Assembly (NCBI GenBank): GCA_021325675.1
Contig: JAJTCM010000003.1
Location: 496,001 to 560,000 of the forward strand
Length of the DNA stretch: 64,000 nt
Reading direction: 5' to 3'
Source of the DNA: Crocinitomicaceae bacterium
Lineage (GTDB): Bacteria > Bacteroidota > Bacteroidia > Flavobacteriales_D > Crocinitomicaceae
Of the stretch, positions 1-9,111 are shown piece after piece. The stretch's first letter is position 1, and every line of letters starts with the position of its first letter. A program made the position numbers and the translations under genes. Below the pieces are notes generated by a model, which saw only the letters and a list, made by a program, of their open reading frames with translations, was not told the DNA's origin and made no database searches.

Positions 1-185
1 GGGGAAATTTCCACTAAGTCCATTTCCTGCTCTTCCGCCAGCTTAATGGCGTCAAACGTAGACATCACACGCGGTTCCTCACCCTCAGTTACGAGACGGA
101 TCTCACGTGCAGTAATTTTACCGTTGATGCGGTGTACTTCCGTTTCTTCCTTCGGTTGAAATCTCTTTCTAGGTTCTTTTCTCAT
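1..185 (-). CDS. infC: Translation initiation factor IF-3, N-terminal part (truncated by window edge)
   Basis: Reverse-strand translation MRKEPRKRFQPKEETEVHRINGKITAREIRLVTEGEEPRVMSTFDAIKLAEEQEMDLVEISP matches the IF-3 N-domain; lies directly downstream of thrS. Confidence 0.9.
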   Translation of the reverse strand, partial: MRKEPRKRFQPKEETEVHRINGKITAREIRLVTEGEEPRVMSTFDAIKLAEEQEMDLVEIS

Positions 186-211
186 TTAAAAATTTAAGCA
201 TTATCCTGCCG

Positions 212-2155
212 CTACACGTTGGTAGCCAGTTCGTTTTCAACCGTTTGGTTCAATATCTTTGCGAAATCTTCCAGCGGCATCGAGCCCAGGTCGCCCTGTG
301 ATCTTTGTCGAACTGAAACTTCGTCGTTGGCTTCTTCTTTTTCACCGATAATTAACATAAACGGTGTTTTTTTGATTTCCGCCTCCCGGATTTTTTTACC
401 TATCTTCTCGTTTCGGTCGTCTACGAATCCGCGAATATCGGAATTATTTAGCAAATTTAAAACTTTTTCTGCATAATCATTGTATTTTTCGCTGATCGGC
501 AGTATGGCAACCTGCTCACTTGCAAGCCAAAGTGGGAAATCACCGGCGCAATGTTCGAGCAAAACAGCTACAAAACGCTCCATCGACCCGAAAGGTGCAC
601 GGTGGATCATCACCGGACGGTGTTTTTGGTTATCAGCACCGGTATACTCAAGCTCAAAACGCTCCGGGAGGTTATAATCCACCTGGATCGTTCCTAACTG
701 CCATTCTCTTCCAAGTGCATCCTGCACCATGAAATCTAGCTTTGGCCCGTAGAATGCCGCCTCGCCGTATTCAACGAAAGTCGGCAGGCCTTTTTCAGCA
801 GCCGCTTCGATGATCGCGTTTTCCGCTTTCACCCAGTTTTCATCCGATCCGATGTATTTGGACGGATTATCCGGGTCACGCAGGGAAATCTGTGCTTTGT
901 AGTTCTGGAAATCGAGTGTTTTGAAAATATACAAAACGAGGTCGATTACTTTTTTAAATTCTTCCTTCACCTGGTCCTGCGTACAGAATATATGTGCATC
1001 GTCCTGCGTAAATCCGCGAACGCGTGTCAAACCATGTAATTCGCCCGATTGCTCGTAGCGGTAAACCGTACCGAATTCTGCAAAACGCGCCGGCAGGTCC
1101 TTATAGGAACGCGGCTTGGATTTGAAGATTTCGCAGTGGTGCGGGCAGTTCATCGGCTTGAGCAAGAATTCTTCTGTTGCATCCGGCGTTTTGATCGGCT
1201 GGAAAGAATCCGCGCCGTATTTTTCGTAGTGACCGGAAGTTACGTACAACTCCTTACTACCGATATGCGGAGTAATCACCTGCTCGTAACCTGATTTGCG
1301 CTGGGCCTTTTTGAGGAAGTTTTCCAGGCGCTCACGTAAAGCGGCACCTTTCGGCAGCCACAGCGGTAAACCCTGCCCTACTCTTTGTGAAAAAGTAAAT
1401 AATTCAAGTTCTTTCCCCAATTTACGGTGGTCGCGTTTTTTCGCTTCCTCCAGTTTTTCAAGGTATTCCGTCAGCTCGGCCTGCTTTGGGAAAGTAATTC
1501 CATAAATACGGGTCAGCTGCTTATTTTTTTCGTCCCCGCGCCAATAAGCACCTGCAATTGAAGTAAGCTTCACAGCTTTAATCGGGCTTGTATCCGGAAT
1601 GTGCGGTCCACGGCAAAGATCCGTGAAATTTCCCTGGGTATAGAAAGTAATGTTTCCGTCTTCCAGGTTTTCCAGCAGCTCCAGTTTGTACGGGTCTTGC
1701 TTTTCGGTGAAATAAGCAAGCGCTTCCGCCTTGGAGACTTCTTTGCGAACGTATGGGTTTTTGGCTTTCGCCAGCTCTTTCATTTTATTTTCGATCTTCT
1801 CCAGGTCTTCTTCTTTGATCCCATATTCCATGAAATCAACATCATAGTAAAAACCATTCGTTACCGGCGGACCGATTGCCAGTTTAATTCCCGGGTAATA
1901 AAACTCCAGGGCCTCCGCCATCAAATGCGCGGAAGAGTGCCACATGGTTGATTTTCCTTCCTCATCGTTCCAGGTCAATAAGCTCAGCGTGCAATCACCC
2001 GGTAAGGCCCGGTTTGCGTCCACGACTTCGTTATTCACTTTGGCGGCCAATACATTTCTGGCCAAACCTTCGGAAATGCTCAGGGCAACATCCATAGCTG
2101 ATGCGCCTTCCGCGTATTCCCGCACTGATCCGTCAGGAAGAGTTACTTTTATCAT
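212..2155 (-). CDS. thrS: Threonine--tRNA ligase
   Basis: 647 aa; TGS domain start, [10 protein letters not shown] and class II aaRS motifs, C-terminal anticodon-binding domain. Confidence 0.97.
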   Translation of the reverse strand: MIKVTLPDGSVREYAEGASAMDVALSISEGLARNVLAAKVNNEVVDANRALPGDCTLSLLTWNDEEGKSTMWHSSAHLMAEALEFYYPGIKLAIGPPVTNGFYYDVDFMEYGIKEEDLEKIENKMKELAKAKNPYVRKEVSKAEALAYFTEKQDPYKLELLENLEDGNITFYTQGNFTDLCRGPHIPDTSPIKAVKLTSIAGAYWRGDEKNKQLTRIYGITFPKQAELTEYLEKLEEAKKRDHRKLGKELELFTFSQRVGQGLPLWLPKGAALRERLENFLKKAQRKSGYEQVITPHIGSKELYVTSGHYEKYGADSFQPIKTPDATEEFLLKPMNCPHHCEIFKSKPRSYKDLPARFAEFGTVYRYEQSGELHGLTRVRGFTQDDAHIFCTQDQVKEEFKKVIDLVLYIFKTLDFQNYKAQISLRDPDNPSKYIGSDENWVKAENAIIEAAAEKGLPTFVEYGEAAFYGPKLDFMVQDALGREWQLGTIQVDYNLPERFELEYTGADNQKHRPVMIHRAPFGSMERFVAVLLEHCAGDFPLWLASEQVAILPISEKYNDYAEKVLNLLNNSDIRGFVDDRNEKIGKKIREAEIKKTPFMLIIGEKEEANDEVSVRQRSQGDLGSMPLEDFAKILNQTVENELATNV

Positions 2156-2284
2156 GTGTTAAAAAAATTGAAGAGCAAAGATACTAAACTTCTTCGCTTG
2201 AGCTACGAAGTTTGAAAATTAGGATTCGAAAAAAATTGAAAAAATGTACTTTTGATTCATTTCTCCCCCTTCAGATGCAGTACA

Positions 2285-2312
2285 CAAAAAAAGGACTGCA
2301 AACGCAGCCCTT
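2285..2312 (-). terminator. Rho-independent terminator for the small minus-strand gene 2336..2728
   Basis: Minus-strand AAGGGCTGC-gttt-GCAGTCCTT followed by TTTTTT; 9-bp stem with one G-U pair. Confidence 0.75.
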
Positions 2313-2335
2313 CTTTCTCTTATTATTTAGTGTTT

Positions 2336-2728
2336 TTAATGACAATTGTTCGGCTCCGTTAAAAATAAAGCGGCAGAGCTTGCCCCAGTGTGCGGATCAC
2401 AGCACTCCCAGCCGTAAACAACAGTACAGCAGCATGCGTTTGCCATTTGCTGAGCGCGGTTCCTTGCCTGGTTTTCCGCACCTTCACAAGGCATTAAGCC
2501 TGAGCCGGCGCACGGATTTGCTGAGCTCATAATTTCAACGGTTTGCAAGGACTCCAAATTCACATTGCCTTTAAGAATAATGTTTTCGCCATAGGTTTTC
2601 TTCAATTCTTCGAGCGTGTATTTTCTCACGGTTACGTCATTTTTTTCACCGTTGCCTGGAGTTGTAAAACCGAACACCACACATGCCAATGCCACAATTG
2701 CAGCCGAAAATAAAAATTTTGCTTTCAT
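2336..2728 (-). CDS. Small exported Cys-rich hypothetical protein
   Basis: ORF track gives 183 aa, but MKAKFLFSAAIVALACVVFGFT looks like the real start with a signal peptide; C-terminus NPCAGSGLMPCEG...NACCCTVVYGWECCDPHTG...NNCH. Confidence 0.7.
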   Translation of the reverse strand: MKAKFLFSAAIVALACVVFGFTTPGNGEKNDVTVRKYTLEELKKTYGENIILKGNVNLESLQTVEIMSSANPCAGSGLMPCEGAENQARNRAQQMANACCCTVVYGWECCDPHTGASSAALFLTEPNNCH

Positions 2729-2877
2729 AGATATAGTTTTTATTGTGTTAATAATGAACCGAATATAAAAATAAATCTGAATACAAAACCACAAAATATG
2801 CATTCTTTTTTCAACAAAAAACACGTGCTTTATTCTGTACGTTTTAGCTGATTTTCCAAAAACCATGAAAAAATAAA

Positions 2878-2909
2878 TTGCCGACATAAATCACTTTGCA
2901 TTACATTTG
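2878..2909 (+). promoter_or_regulatory. Bacteroidota-type promoter upstream of mnmD
   Basis: TTG-N21-TACATTTG fits the TTG / TAnnTTTG consensus, 29 nt before ATG at 2938. Confidence 0.6.
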
Positions 2910-2937
2910 TCCTGTAATCATTAAATTCTTTCCTGCG

Positions 2938-3609
2938 ATGATCGAAAACAAAGAGCTTTTCACAACGGCCGACGGCTCCAAAACCTTTTTCCTTCCTGAG
3001 CTGAACGAATATTACCATTCGCATCACGGGGCGATCCAGGAAGCACGCCATGTGTTTCTGAAAAACGGTTTAGCGGAAAAATCGGCACAAAAACAACTGA
3101 GCATATTAGAAGTAGGCTTCGGCACGGGTTTAAACGCCTTTCTGACAGCCATTGAAGCAGCAAACAAACAACTTGAAATCAATTATACCGGGCTCGAAGC
3201 TTTTCCGCTCACGTCGCAGGAAGCGCAGGAAATGGCTTACACCAGCAACCCGGACCTGGAGCTCTTCGACGATCTTTTCAGTGAGATCCATGCAACGAAT
3301 TGGGGAGAATTTTCGCAGATCAACTCCAATTTCAAGCTCAAAAAAATCAAAGAAACCCTGCAGCAAACCTCCTTCGAAAACGAGAGCTTTGATTTGGTTT
3401 ATTTTGACGCTTTCGGTCCGCGCGTGCAGCCTGAGCTCTGGACTGAAGCTTTGTTTGCTAAAATTTACGCTGCCCTCAAACCCGGTGGAATCCTGGTGAC
3501 TTATTGCGCCAAAGGACAAGTAAAACGCGATTTGAAATCCGCTGGCTTCAACGTAGAAACCCTGGACGGCCCTCCGGGAAAACGGGAGATGATCCGGGCG
3601 GGGAAGTAA
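2938..3609 (+). CDS. mnmD: tRNA (5-methylaminomethyl-2-thiouridine) methyltransferase, MnmD family
   Basis: LEVGFGTGLNAFLTA, DLVYFDAFGPRVQPELWT, GGILVTYCAKGQVKRDLKSAGFNVETLDGPPGKREMIRA. Confidence 0.88.
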   Translation: MIENKELFTTADGSKTFFLPELNEYYHSHHGAIQEARHVFLKNGLAEKSAQKQLSILEVGFGTGLNAFLTAIEAANKQLEINYTGLEAFPLTSQEAQEMAYTSNPDLELFDDLFSEIHATNWGEFSQINSNFKLKKIKETLQQTSFENESFDLVYFDAFGPRVQPELWTEALFAKIYAALKPGGILVTYCAKGQVKRDLKSAGFNVETLDGPPGKREMIRAGK

Positions 3610-3640
3610 AATCAAAATTCATAAATTAAAAGCTCAACGC

Positions 3641-3680
3641 AATAAATTCCGAGAGGTATCGCAAATTGCGATACCTCTTT
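3641..3680. repeat. Palindromic repeat unit, copy 1 (palindrome 3653..3677)
   Basis: aataaattccgaGAGGTATCGCAA-a-TTGCGATACCTCttt; perfect 12-1-12 inverted repeat. Confidence 0.9.
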
Positions 3681-3749
3681 AGCATAAATCAATTATTTTT
3701 CAACTCAAAGCCCCCTAACACATTGGTATAAAACAATTTAAATTGGAAT

Positions 3750-3789
3750 AATGAATTCCGGGAGGTATCGCAAATTGCGATACCTCTTT
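3750..3789. repeat. Palindromic repeat unit, copy 2 (palindrome 3762..3786)
   Basis: aatgaattccggGAGGTATCGCAA-a-TTGCGATACCTCttt; differs from copy 1 at 2 of 40 positions, 109 bp away. Confidence 0.9.
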
Positions 3790-3864
3790 TTGTTTAAAAT
3801 TTGGTTTTAAAGTGGATTTTAATTATATTCACTCTTATTATCAACCTTTTATAATTAACAAACA

Positions 3865-4398
3865 ATGACCAAACCCCTTATTCTACCTGATCAATTGATC
3901 ATTGAAAAAATCCATTTTATTCGTAATCAGAAAGTAATGCTCGACAGGGACCTTGCCGATCTTTTTGATGTTAAACCGATTCGTTTACGCGAACAATTAA
4001 AACGAAACCTTTCCCGTTTCCCGTCACATTTCATGTTCCAGCTAAATGACGATGAAGCAAATTTTCTTGTTGCACAAAATATCATTCCCTCAAAACATTA
4101 TTATGGTGGAACAATGCCGTATGTTTTCACGGAGCATGGCATATTACAGCTTTCCAATATTTTACGCAGCGATAAGGCGATTGCCATAAGCATTCAAATC
4201 ATTGACGTATTTATTCAAATGCGTGAAATCCTGCTTACTGACAAAAATTTACTCACTGAATTAGACAAAATCAAGCAGACAATCCATGGTCATGAAGAAC
4301 GAATGGACCTGATGTATAATTACCTTATGGAATTTGGGAAAGAACAGAAGATTGAGCGAACCCGTATTGGATATAAAAAGCAACAGCTCAACAGTTAA
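3865..4398 (+). CDS. ORF6N domain-containing (phage antirepressor-like) DNA-binding protein
   Basis: IHFIRNQKVMLDRDLADLFDVKPIRLREQLKRNLSRFPSHFMFQL...YVFTEHGILQLSNILRSDKAIAISIQIIDVFIQMRE. Confidence 0.88.
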   Translation: MTKPLILPDQLIIEKIHFIRNQKVMLDRDLADLFDVKPIRLREQLKRNLSRFPSHFMFQLNDDEANFLVAQNIIPSKHYYGGTMPYVFTEHGILQLSNILRSDKAIAISIQIIDVFIQMREILLTDKNLLTELDKIKQTIHGHEERMDLMYNYLMEFGKEQKIERTRIGYKKQQLNS

Positions 4399-4462
4399 TT
4401 GAAATTTAGTAAACGTTTAGCAAAACTTTTTTTGTTACTTTGTGCTATCAAAAAACAGGGGC

Positions 4463-6082
4463 ATGCAAACAGTTTCAGGGAATATCGTTGATGTGATCGC
4501 TAAAACGATCCGGAAAGGCACTATTCATTTCGATACCGCAATTCGCAGGATTGAATATGGGGATACAGCTTCAGAACAATTTATTATTCCAGGCTTTGTT
4601 GATGCCCACGTACATGTGGAAAGCTCCATGCTGATCCCTTCTGAGTTTGCGCGGCTGGCCGTTTTGCATGGTACGGTTGCCACGATTTCAGATCCGCACG
4701 AAATCGGGAACGTATTGGGAAAACAAGGCGTACGTTTCATGATCGACAACGGAAAACAAACCCCGTTTAAATTTTATTTCGGCGCGCCTTCCTGTGTTCC
4801 TGCTACCAATTTCGAAACTGCCGGGGCAACCATTTCGCCTAAAGATATTGAAGAAATCCTATCCTGGCCGGAAGTCAATTACCTGGCGGAAATGATGAAT
4901 TATCCGGGTGTGGTTTACGGCGATTCTGACGTAATGGAAAAAATCGCAATCGCCCACCGGATGGGTAAAGTTATCGACGGACATTTGCCGGGAATCCGGG
5001 GCGAAATGATGCAGAAATATGTTGCGGCCGGCATTTCAACCGATCACGAATGCTTTACACTCGAAGAAGCATTGGAAAAAATCGCAGAAGGCATGAAAAT
5101 CATTATCCGGGAAGGAAGTGCTGCTAAAAATTTCGAGGCGCTCTGGACGCTTATCGATCAACACCCTGAAATGGTGATGTTCTGCTCAGACGACAAGCAT
5201 CCGAATGACCTCGTTGTGAGCCACATTAACGAACTGGCCAAACGCGCCGTAGCCAAAGGCTGCGATCTGTTTAAGGTGCTGCGTGCCGCTTCTAAAAACG
5301 TTATCGAACACTATTCCATGGAAGTTGGTTTGCTGCAAAACGGTGATCCGGCCGATTTTTGTATTGTGAATGACCTGACTGATTTTAAAGTAAAAGCAAC
5401 TGTCATCAATGGAGAATACGTTGCTGAAAACGGCAAATCGCATATTCAACCGGTGAGCGTTGAGCCTTTGAATAATTTTTCCTGTGACCGGATTGCAGCT
5501 GACGAGCTTAAAATTGCCGCCGAATCGGAACAGATTAAAGTGATTGTCGTTGAAGACGGCCAACTGATCACAAAACAGCAAAAAGCCAGCCTGATTGCCC
5601 AAAACGGCTACCTGGAAGCTGACATTGAGCAGGATATTTTAAAACTGGTTGTTGTAAACCGGTATACTACAGAAAAGCCTGCGATCGCTTTCATCAAAAA
5701 TTTCGGCTTGAAATCCGGTGCGATTGCGAGCTGCGTTGCACACGACAGCCACAATATCATTGCCGTAGGAACGAATGATGAATCTCTGACTGAAGCCATC
5801 AACCTCATCATTGAGCATAAAGGCGGGGTTTCTCTCGCGTCAGAAGAACACAGCAGTATCGTTGCTCTGCCCGTTGCGGGGATTATGTCCCACCTGGATG
5901 CTTACGAAATTGCCGCAGCTTATGATAAAATCGACAAGGAAGCCAAAGCGCTTGGATCTACGTTGAAGGCGCCGTTTATGACCTTATCCTTCTGTGCTTT
6001 GCTCGTAATTCCTGAATTGAAATTAAGCGACAAAGGCTTATTTGACGGAAAGGAATTCAAATTTGTCCCGCTTTTCAATTAG
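4463..6082 (+). CDS. ade: Adenine deaminase
   Basis: IPGFVDAHVHVESSML, ISDPHEIGNVLG, DGHLPGIRGEMMQKYVAAGISTDHE, FCSDDKHPNDL; ATG at 4463 preferred over GTG at 4442. Confidence 0.93.
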   Translation: MQTVSGNIVDVIAKTIRKGTIHFDTAIRRIEYGDTASEQFIIPGFVDAHVHVESSMLIPSEFARLAVLHGTVATISDPHEIGNVLGKQGVRFMIDNGKQTPFKFYFGAPSCVPATNFETAGATISPKDIEEILSWPEVNYLAEMMNYPGVVYGDSDVMEKIAIAHRMGKVIDGHLPGIRGEMMQKYVAAGISTDHECFTLEEALEKIAEGMKIIIREGSAAKNFEALWTLIDQHPEMVMFCSDDKHPNDLVVSHINELAKRAVAKGCDLFKVLRAASKNVIEHYSMEVGLLQNGDPADFCIVNDLTDFKVKATVINGEYVAENGKSHIQPVSVEPLNNFSCDRIAADELKIAAESEQIKVIVVEDGQLITKQQKASLIAQNGYLEADIEQDILKLVVVNRYTTEKPAIAFIKNFGLKSGAIASCVAHDSHNIIAVGTNDESLTEAINLIIEHKGGVSLASEEHSSIVALPVAGIMSHLDAYEIAAAYDKIDKEAKALGSTLKAPFMTLSFCALLVIPELKLSDKGLFDGKEFKFVPLFN

Positions 6083-6236
6083 TTACAACCCTATTTTTTT
6101 GAACCAAAAGAAAGGCGATAGCTTTTGACCGCCGAAGGGAGGAATTGAAGACATTTAGACAAATTTAGTTTACAGAACATGAAAGCTTGCTCACGTTTCA
6201 GCCTGATGTGGTCTTTAAAATACTTTTCTCTTCACC

Positions 6237-6956
6237 TTATCTGTTTCCAAATAACCCAAAAGCCTGTTCCAGGATTTCTTTCCGGGAAATTTCATGGGAT
6301 TGATGCAGGAAAAGCAGTTTTTCTTCCGGGTTCACGATCAAAAATGCGTCTGAAAATTCAATACTCAAATCCAGATCGTGGGAAGACTGAATGATGCAGC
6401 ATTGTTTTTCACGCGCGATCTCACGAAGCAGCTCCAGGATCTTCAGCTTATTCCGGTAATCCAGGAAGGCAGAAGGCTCGTCTAATAAAATCACGGGAGT
6501 TTCCTGCACCAAAGCGCGCGCGATGGAACAAATCTGGCGTTCACCGTCACTTAACAGGGAAGTATCTTTTTGGGCAAGATGCTCGATTTTCAATAAACGG
6601 ATCGCTTCTTTCACCAATTCGTGGTCTTTCTCATGCAAAGTTCCCAGGAAATTCGTGTGGGGCATTCTTCCCAAGGCAATGTAATCGTACGCTTTCAGAT
6701 GCTGAATTCCTTCAAACTTGCTGGGAACAAAAGCTATCTTTTGAGCAATTGCTTTAATTTGGGAAATGTCTTCAGCGGCAATCCATACTCTTCCTTCTTT
6801 CAGGGGAATAAAGCGGCAAAGCGTATTGAAAAAAGTCGTTTTCCCAATGCCATTCTGGCCGATGAGCGTATACAATTTCCCGGGTATCAAATCCATTTCG
6901 GGGATGCGAAAAAAGACCTCCGAATATCCAAAAGCGCTATGTTCAAACCGCAGCAT
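6237..6956 (-). CDS. ABC transporter ATP-binding protein (iron-siderophore/cobalamin type)
   Basis: Walker A LIGQNGIGKTTFFN, signature LLSDGERQICSIARALVQ, Walker B VILLDEPSAFLD; start overlaps the permease stop. Confidence 0.9.
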   Translation of the reverse strand: MLRFEHSAFGYSEVFFRIPEMDLIPGKLYTLIGQNGIGKTTFFNTLCRFIPLKEGRVWIAAEDISQIKAIAQKIAFVPSKFEGIQHLKAYDYIALGRMPHTNFLGTLHEKDHELVKEAIRLLKIEHLAQKDTSLLSDGERQICSIARALVQETPVILLDEPSAFLDYRNKLKILELLREIAREKQCCIIQSSHDLDLSIEFSDAFLIVNPEEKLLFLHQSHEISRKEILEQAFGLFGNR

Positions 6957-7945
6957 CAGAATTTCTTTAAAATGATCCAAACCACCACCGGCGCACCGAT
7001 AAGTGAAGTAATCCCGTTCAGCGGAACAGCGATTACCGGTTCAAGGTAAATAATCAGCAAATCACACAGCAATAAAACCAAAGCGCCCAAAAGCAGGCAT
7101 CCCAGGATCAAAACACCGTGACTCTGGGTTTTGAAAAGCATTTTGGTAATGTTCGGTACAGCGAGGCCAATAAACGAAATAGGACCGCAAAAAGCCGTGA
7201 TAACGCCTGCAAAAAGCGAGGAAAGCAAAATCACGAGAATCCGCACTGCTTTGACGTTCAAACCGAGCACCTGGGCATTTTTTTCGCCGAGAACCAGCAT
7301 GTTCAAGGGCTTAATGATCCACACCAAAGCGGTTGTACCCACCAGGAAAAGCAGGAAAATAAAACCCAGTTGGGCGAAAGTTACCTGCTGCAGCGAGCCA
7401 AAGCTCCACAAAGTAAACGCTTTCAGCTGGTTTGCATGCGACGTCAGTTGTAAAACCTGTACCAGCGCACTCGTAAAAGCGCCGAGCATCATCCCGACAA
7501 GCAGCAGCGAAACCTGGGATTTAATGAAATAAGAGAAAAAAAGGATCAGCAAGCTGAAGCTCAAAGCGCCCAGCAAAGCGCTGAAAGTAACGCCTATTTC
7601 CGTTGTAAAAAATCCGATTCCGCTTAATAGAGAAAGGGCAACAAACAGGCTTGAACCGGAAGTGATCCCCAATACCGACGGCCCGGCCAGGGGATTGTTT
7701 AGAAAAGTTTGCAGCAGAAGCCCCGACAAAGCAAGCGAAGCCCCCGCAAGGACGGCAATTACCGTACGTGGAAACCGGATTTCGCGCAAGATCAGCTGCG
7801 ATTGATCTTCGGGGTTAAAATTAAAGATAGCGGCAAAAAACTCACTGAACGAGTTCTCCCAGCGGCCGTTATTGAGGTGCAAAAAAATAATGCACGCTAA
7901 TACGAGGAAAAGGACAAGGATGATAAGCCGGTAACTTTTTGACAT
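6956..7945 (-). CDS. FecCD-family iron/cobalamin ABC transporter permease
   Basis: REIRFPRTVIAVLAGASLALSGLLLQTFLNNPLAGPSVLGITSGSSL; multiple TM segments. Confidence 0.93.
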   Translation of the reverse strand: MSKSYRLIILVLFLVLACIIFLHLNNGRWENSFSEFFAAIFNFNPEDQSQLILREIRFPRTVIAVLAGASLALSGLLLQTFLNNPLAGPSVLGITSGSSLFVALSLLSGIGFFTTEIGVTFSALLGALSFSLLILFFSYFIKSQVSLLLVGMMLGAFTSALVQVLQLTSHANQLKAFTLWSFGSLQQVTFAQLGFIFLLFLVGTTALVWIIKPLNMLVLGEKNAQVLGLNVKAVRILVILLSSLFAGVITAFCGPISFIGLAVPNITKMLFKTQSHGVLILGCLLLGALVLLLCDLLIIYLEPVIAVPLNGITSLIGAPVVVWIILKKF

Positions 7946-7950
7946 TCCGA

Positions 7951-9051
7951 TTATTCGCTGATTTTTTTGTAAAAATACAGTTTCTTCGGGGAAATTTCAC
8001 CGGCATGAAAAATTTGGACCAGGTCAGAAAGCACTTTTTGCGGCTCAATAGCGCTCCGCTCCCAGAAATAATTGATATTATGCGAATAACAGTAAATCTC
8101 ACCGCTTTCAAAAGCTTTGAAATACTTATATTTTTCGTTGCTCAGCAGCATTTCCGCTTTGGACTTAAATCCCGGGTTGACCCAAATACCGGCATCCTGG
8201 TAATTCCGGATTACTTCTTCAAGGGTGTACGCGTAGCTTCCCGTTCCTTTTTTTTCTTTACCGACATAATCGCATTTTGCTTTGTCAAATAAATACGCAT
8301 TATAGCTATCAGCTCCAGGCATAAACCACTGATCACCGATCATTTGCCCGGAAATAACAGTGGGTTTTTGAGTCAATTTTGCGCCGGATTTTTCCAGGGC
8401 AAGGTATTCTTTTTCGATCTTGCTGAAATATGCCTGTGCTTCTTTTTCCTTTCCGAACAAAAGCCCGAATAATTTGATCCACTCTGCTTTTCCCAACGGA
8501 TGTATTTCGCGCCAATCGTAGTTTGGAATGCAGATTACACCTAGCTTCGCAAGCTTGTCTTCGTTTGCCGGCGGCGTACCGAAACCCGAATAAGAAATCA
8601 ATTTGGAAACAGCAACAACGCGCTCGGGGTTCATCTGGCTGAAATCAGGAACTTCTGCCACCTTCCCGGCTTTGTAGCCTTTTTTTACCACAGGGGAATG
8701 AATGTATTTCATATTCCCAACGCCTTTGATTTTATCTGCCAGCCCGATCATATCCAGCATCCCGATATCCGTTCCTCCCAACGCAATAATGGATGGCGCC
8801 GGGATCTGGATCTGCACCAGCTCTTTATCTAACCGGGGATTATTTTTAGAAACGAGGGCATAGCGTTTTTCAACAACTTTGGTATCGGGGTTTAGAATTA
8901 CAATTTCCGTGTACCCGTTTTGTTCAATGATGTTGAAATTTTTGGCGTATTTGGTGCCATAGTCGATTTTTTCCGTGCTTTTCTGTTGGGTATTACACGA
9001 AAATAAAACCAGCAAGGCACAACTAAAAGAAAAGAAATATTTTAGGCACAT
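7951..9051 (-). CDS. ABC transporter substrate-binding lipoprotein (BtuF/FecB-like)
   Basis: Lipobox ALLVLFSCNTQ; IIALGGTDIGMLDMIGLADKIKGVGNMKYIHSP; operonic with permease and ATPase. Confidence 0.88.
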   Translation of the reverse strand: MCLKYFFSFSCALLVLFSCNTQQKSTEKIDYGTKYAKNFNIIEQNGYTEIVILNPDTKVVEKRYALVSKNNPRLDKELVQIQIPAPSIIALGGTDIGMLDMIGLADKIKGVGNMKYIHSPVVKKGYKAGKVAEVPDFSQMNPERVVAVSKLISYSGFGTPPANEDKLAKLGVICIPNYDWREIHPLGKAEWIKLFGLLFGKEKEAQAYFSKIEKEYLALEKSGAKLTQKPTVISGQMIGDQWFMPGADSYNAYLFDKAKCDYVGKEKKGTGSYAYTLEEVIRNYQDAGIWVNPGFKSKAEMLLSNEKYKYFKAFESGEIYCYSHNINYFWERSAIEPQKVLSDLVQIFHAGEISPKKLYFYKKISE

Positions 9052-9111
9052 GGGGTGTTGAAGGTTTATTTTATTATATCTAAAATATTCTATGTACCTG
9101 TTTTTAAAAAA

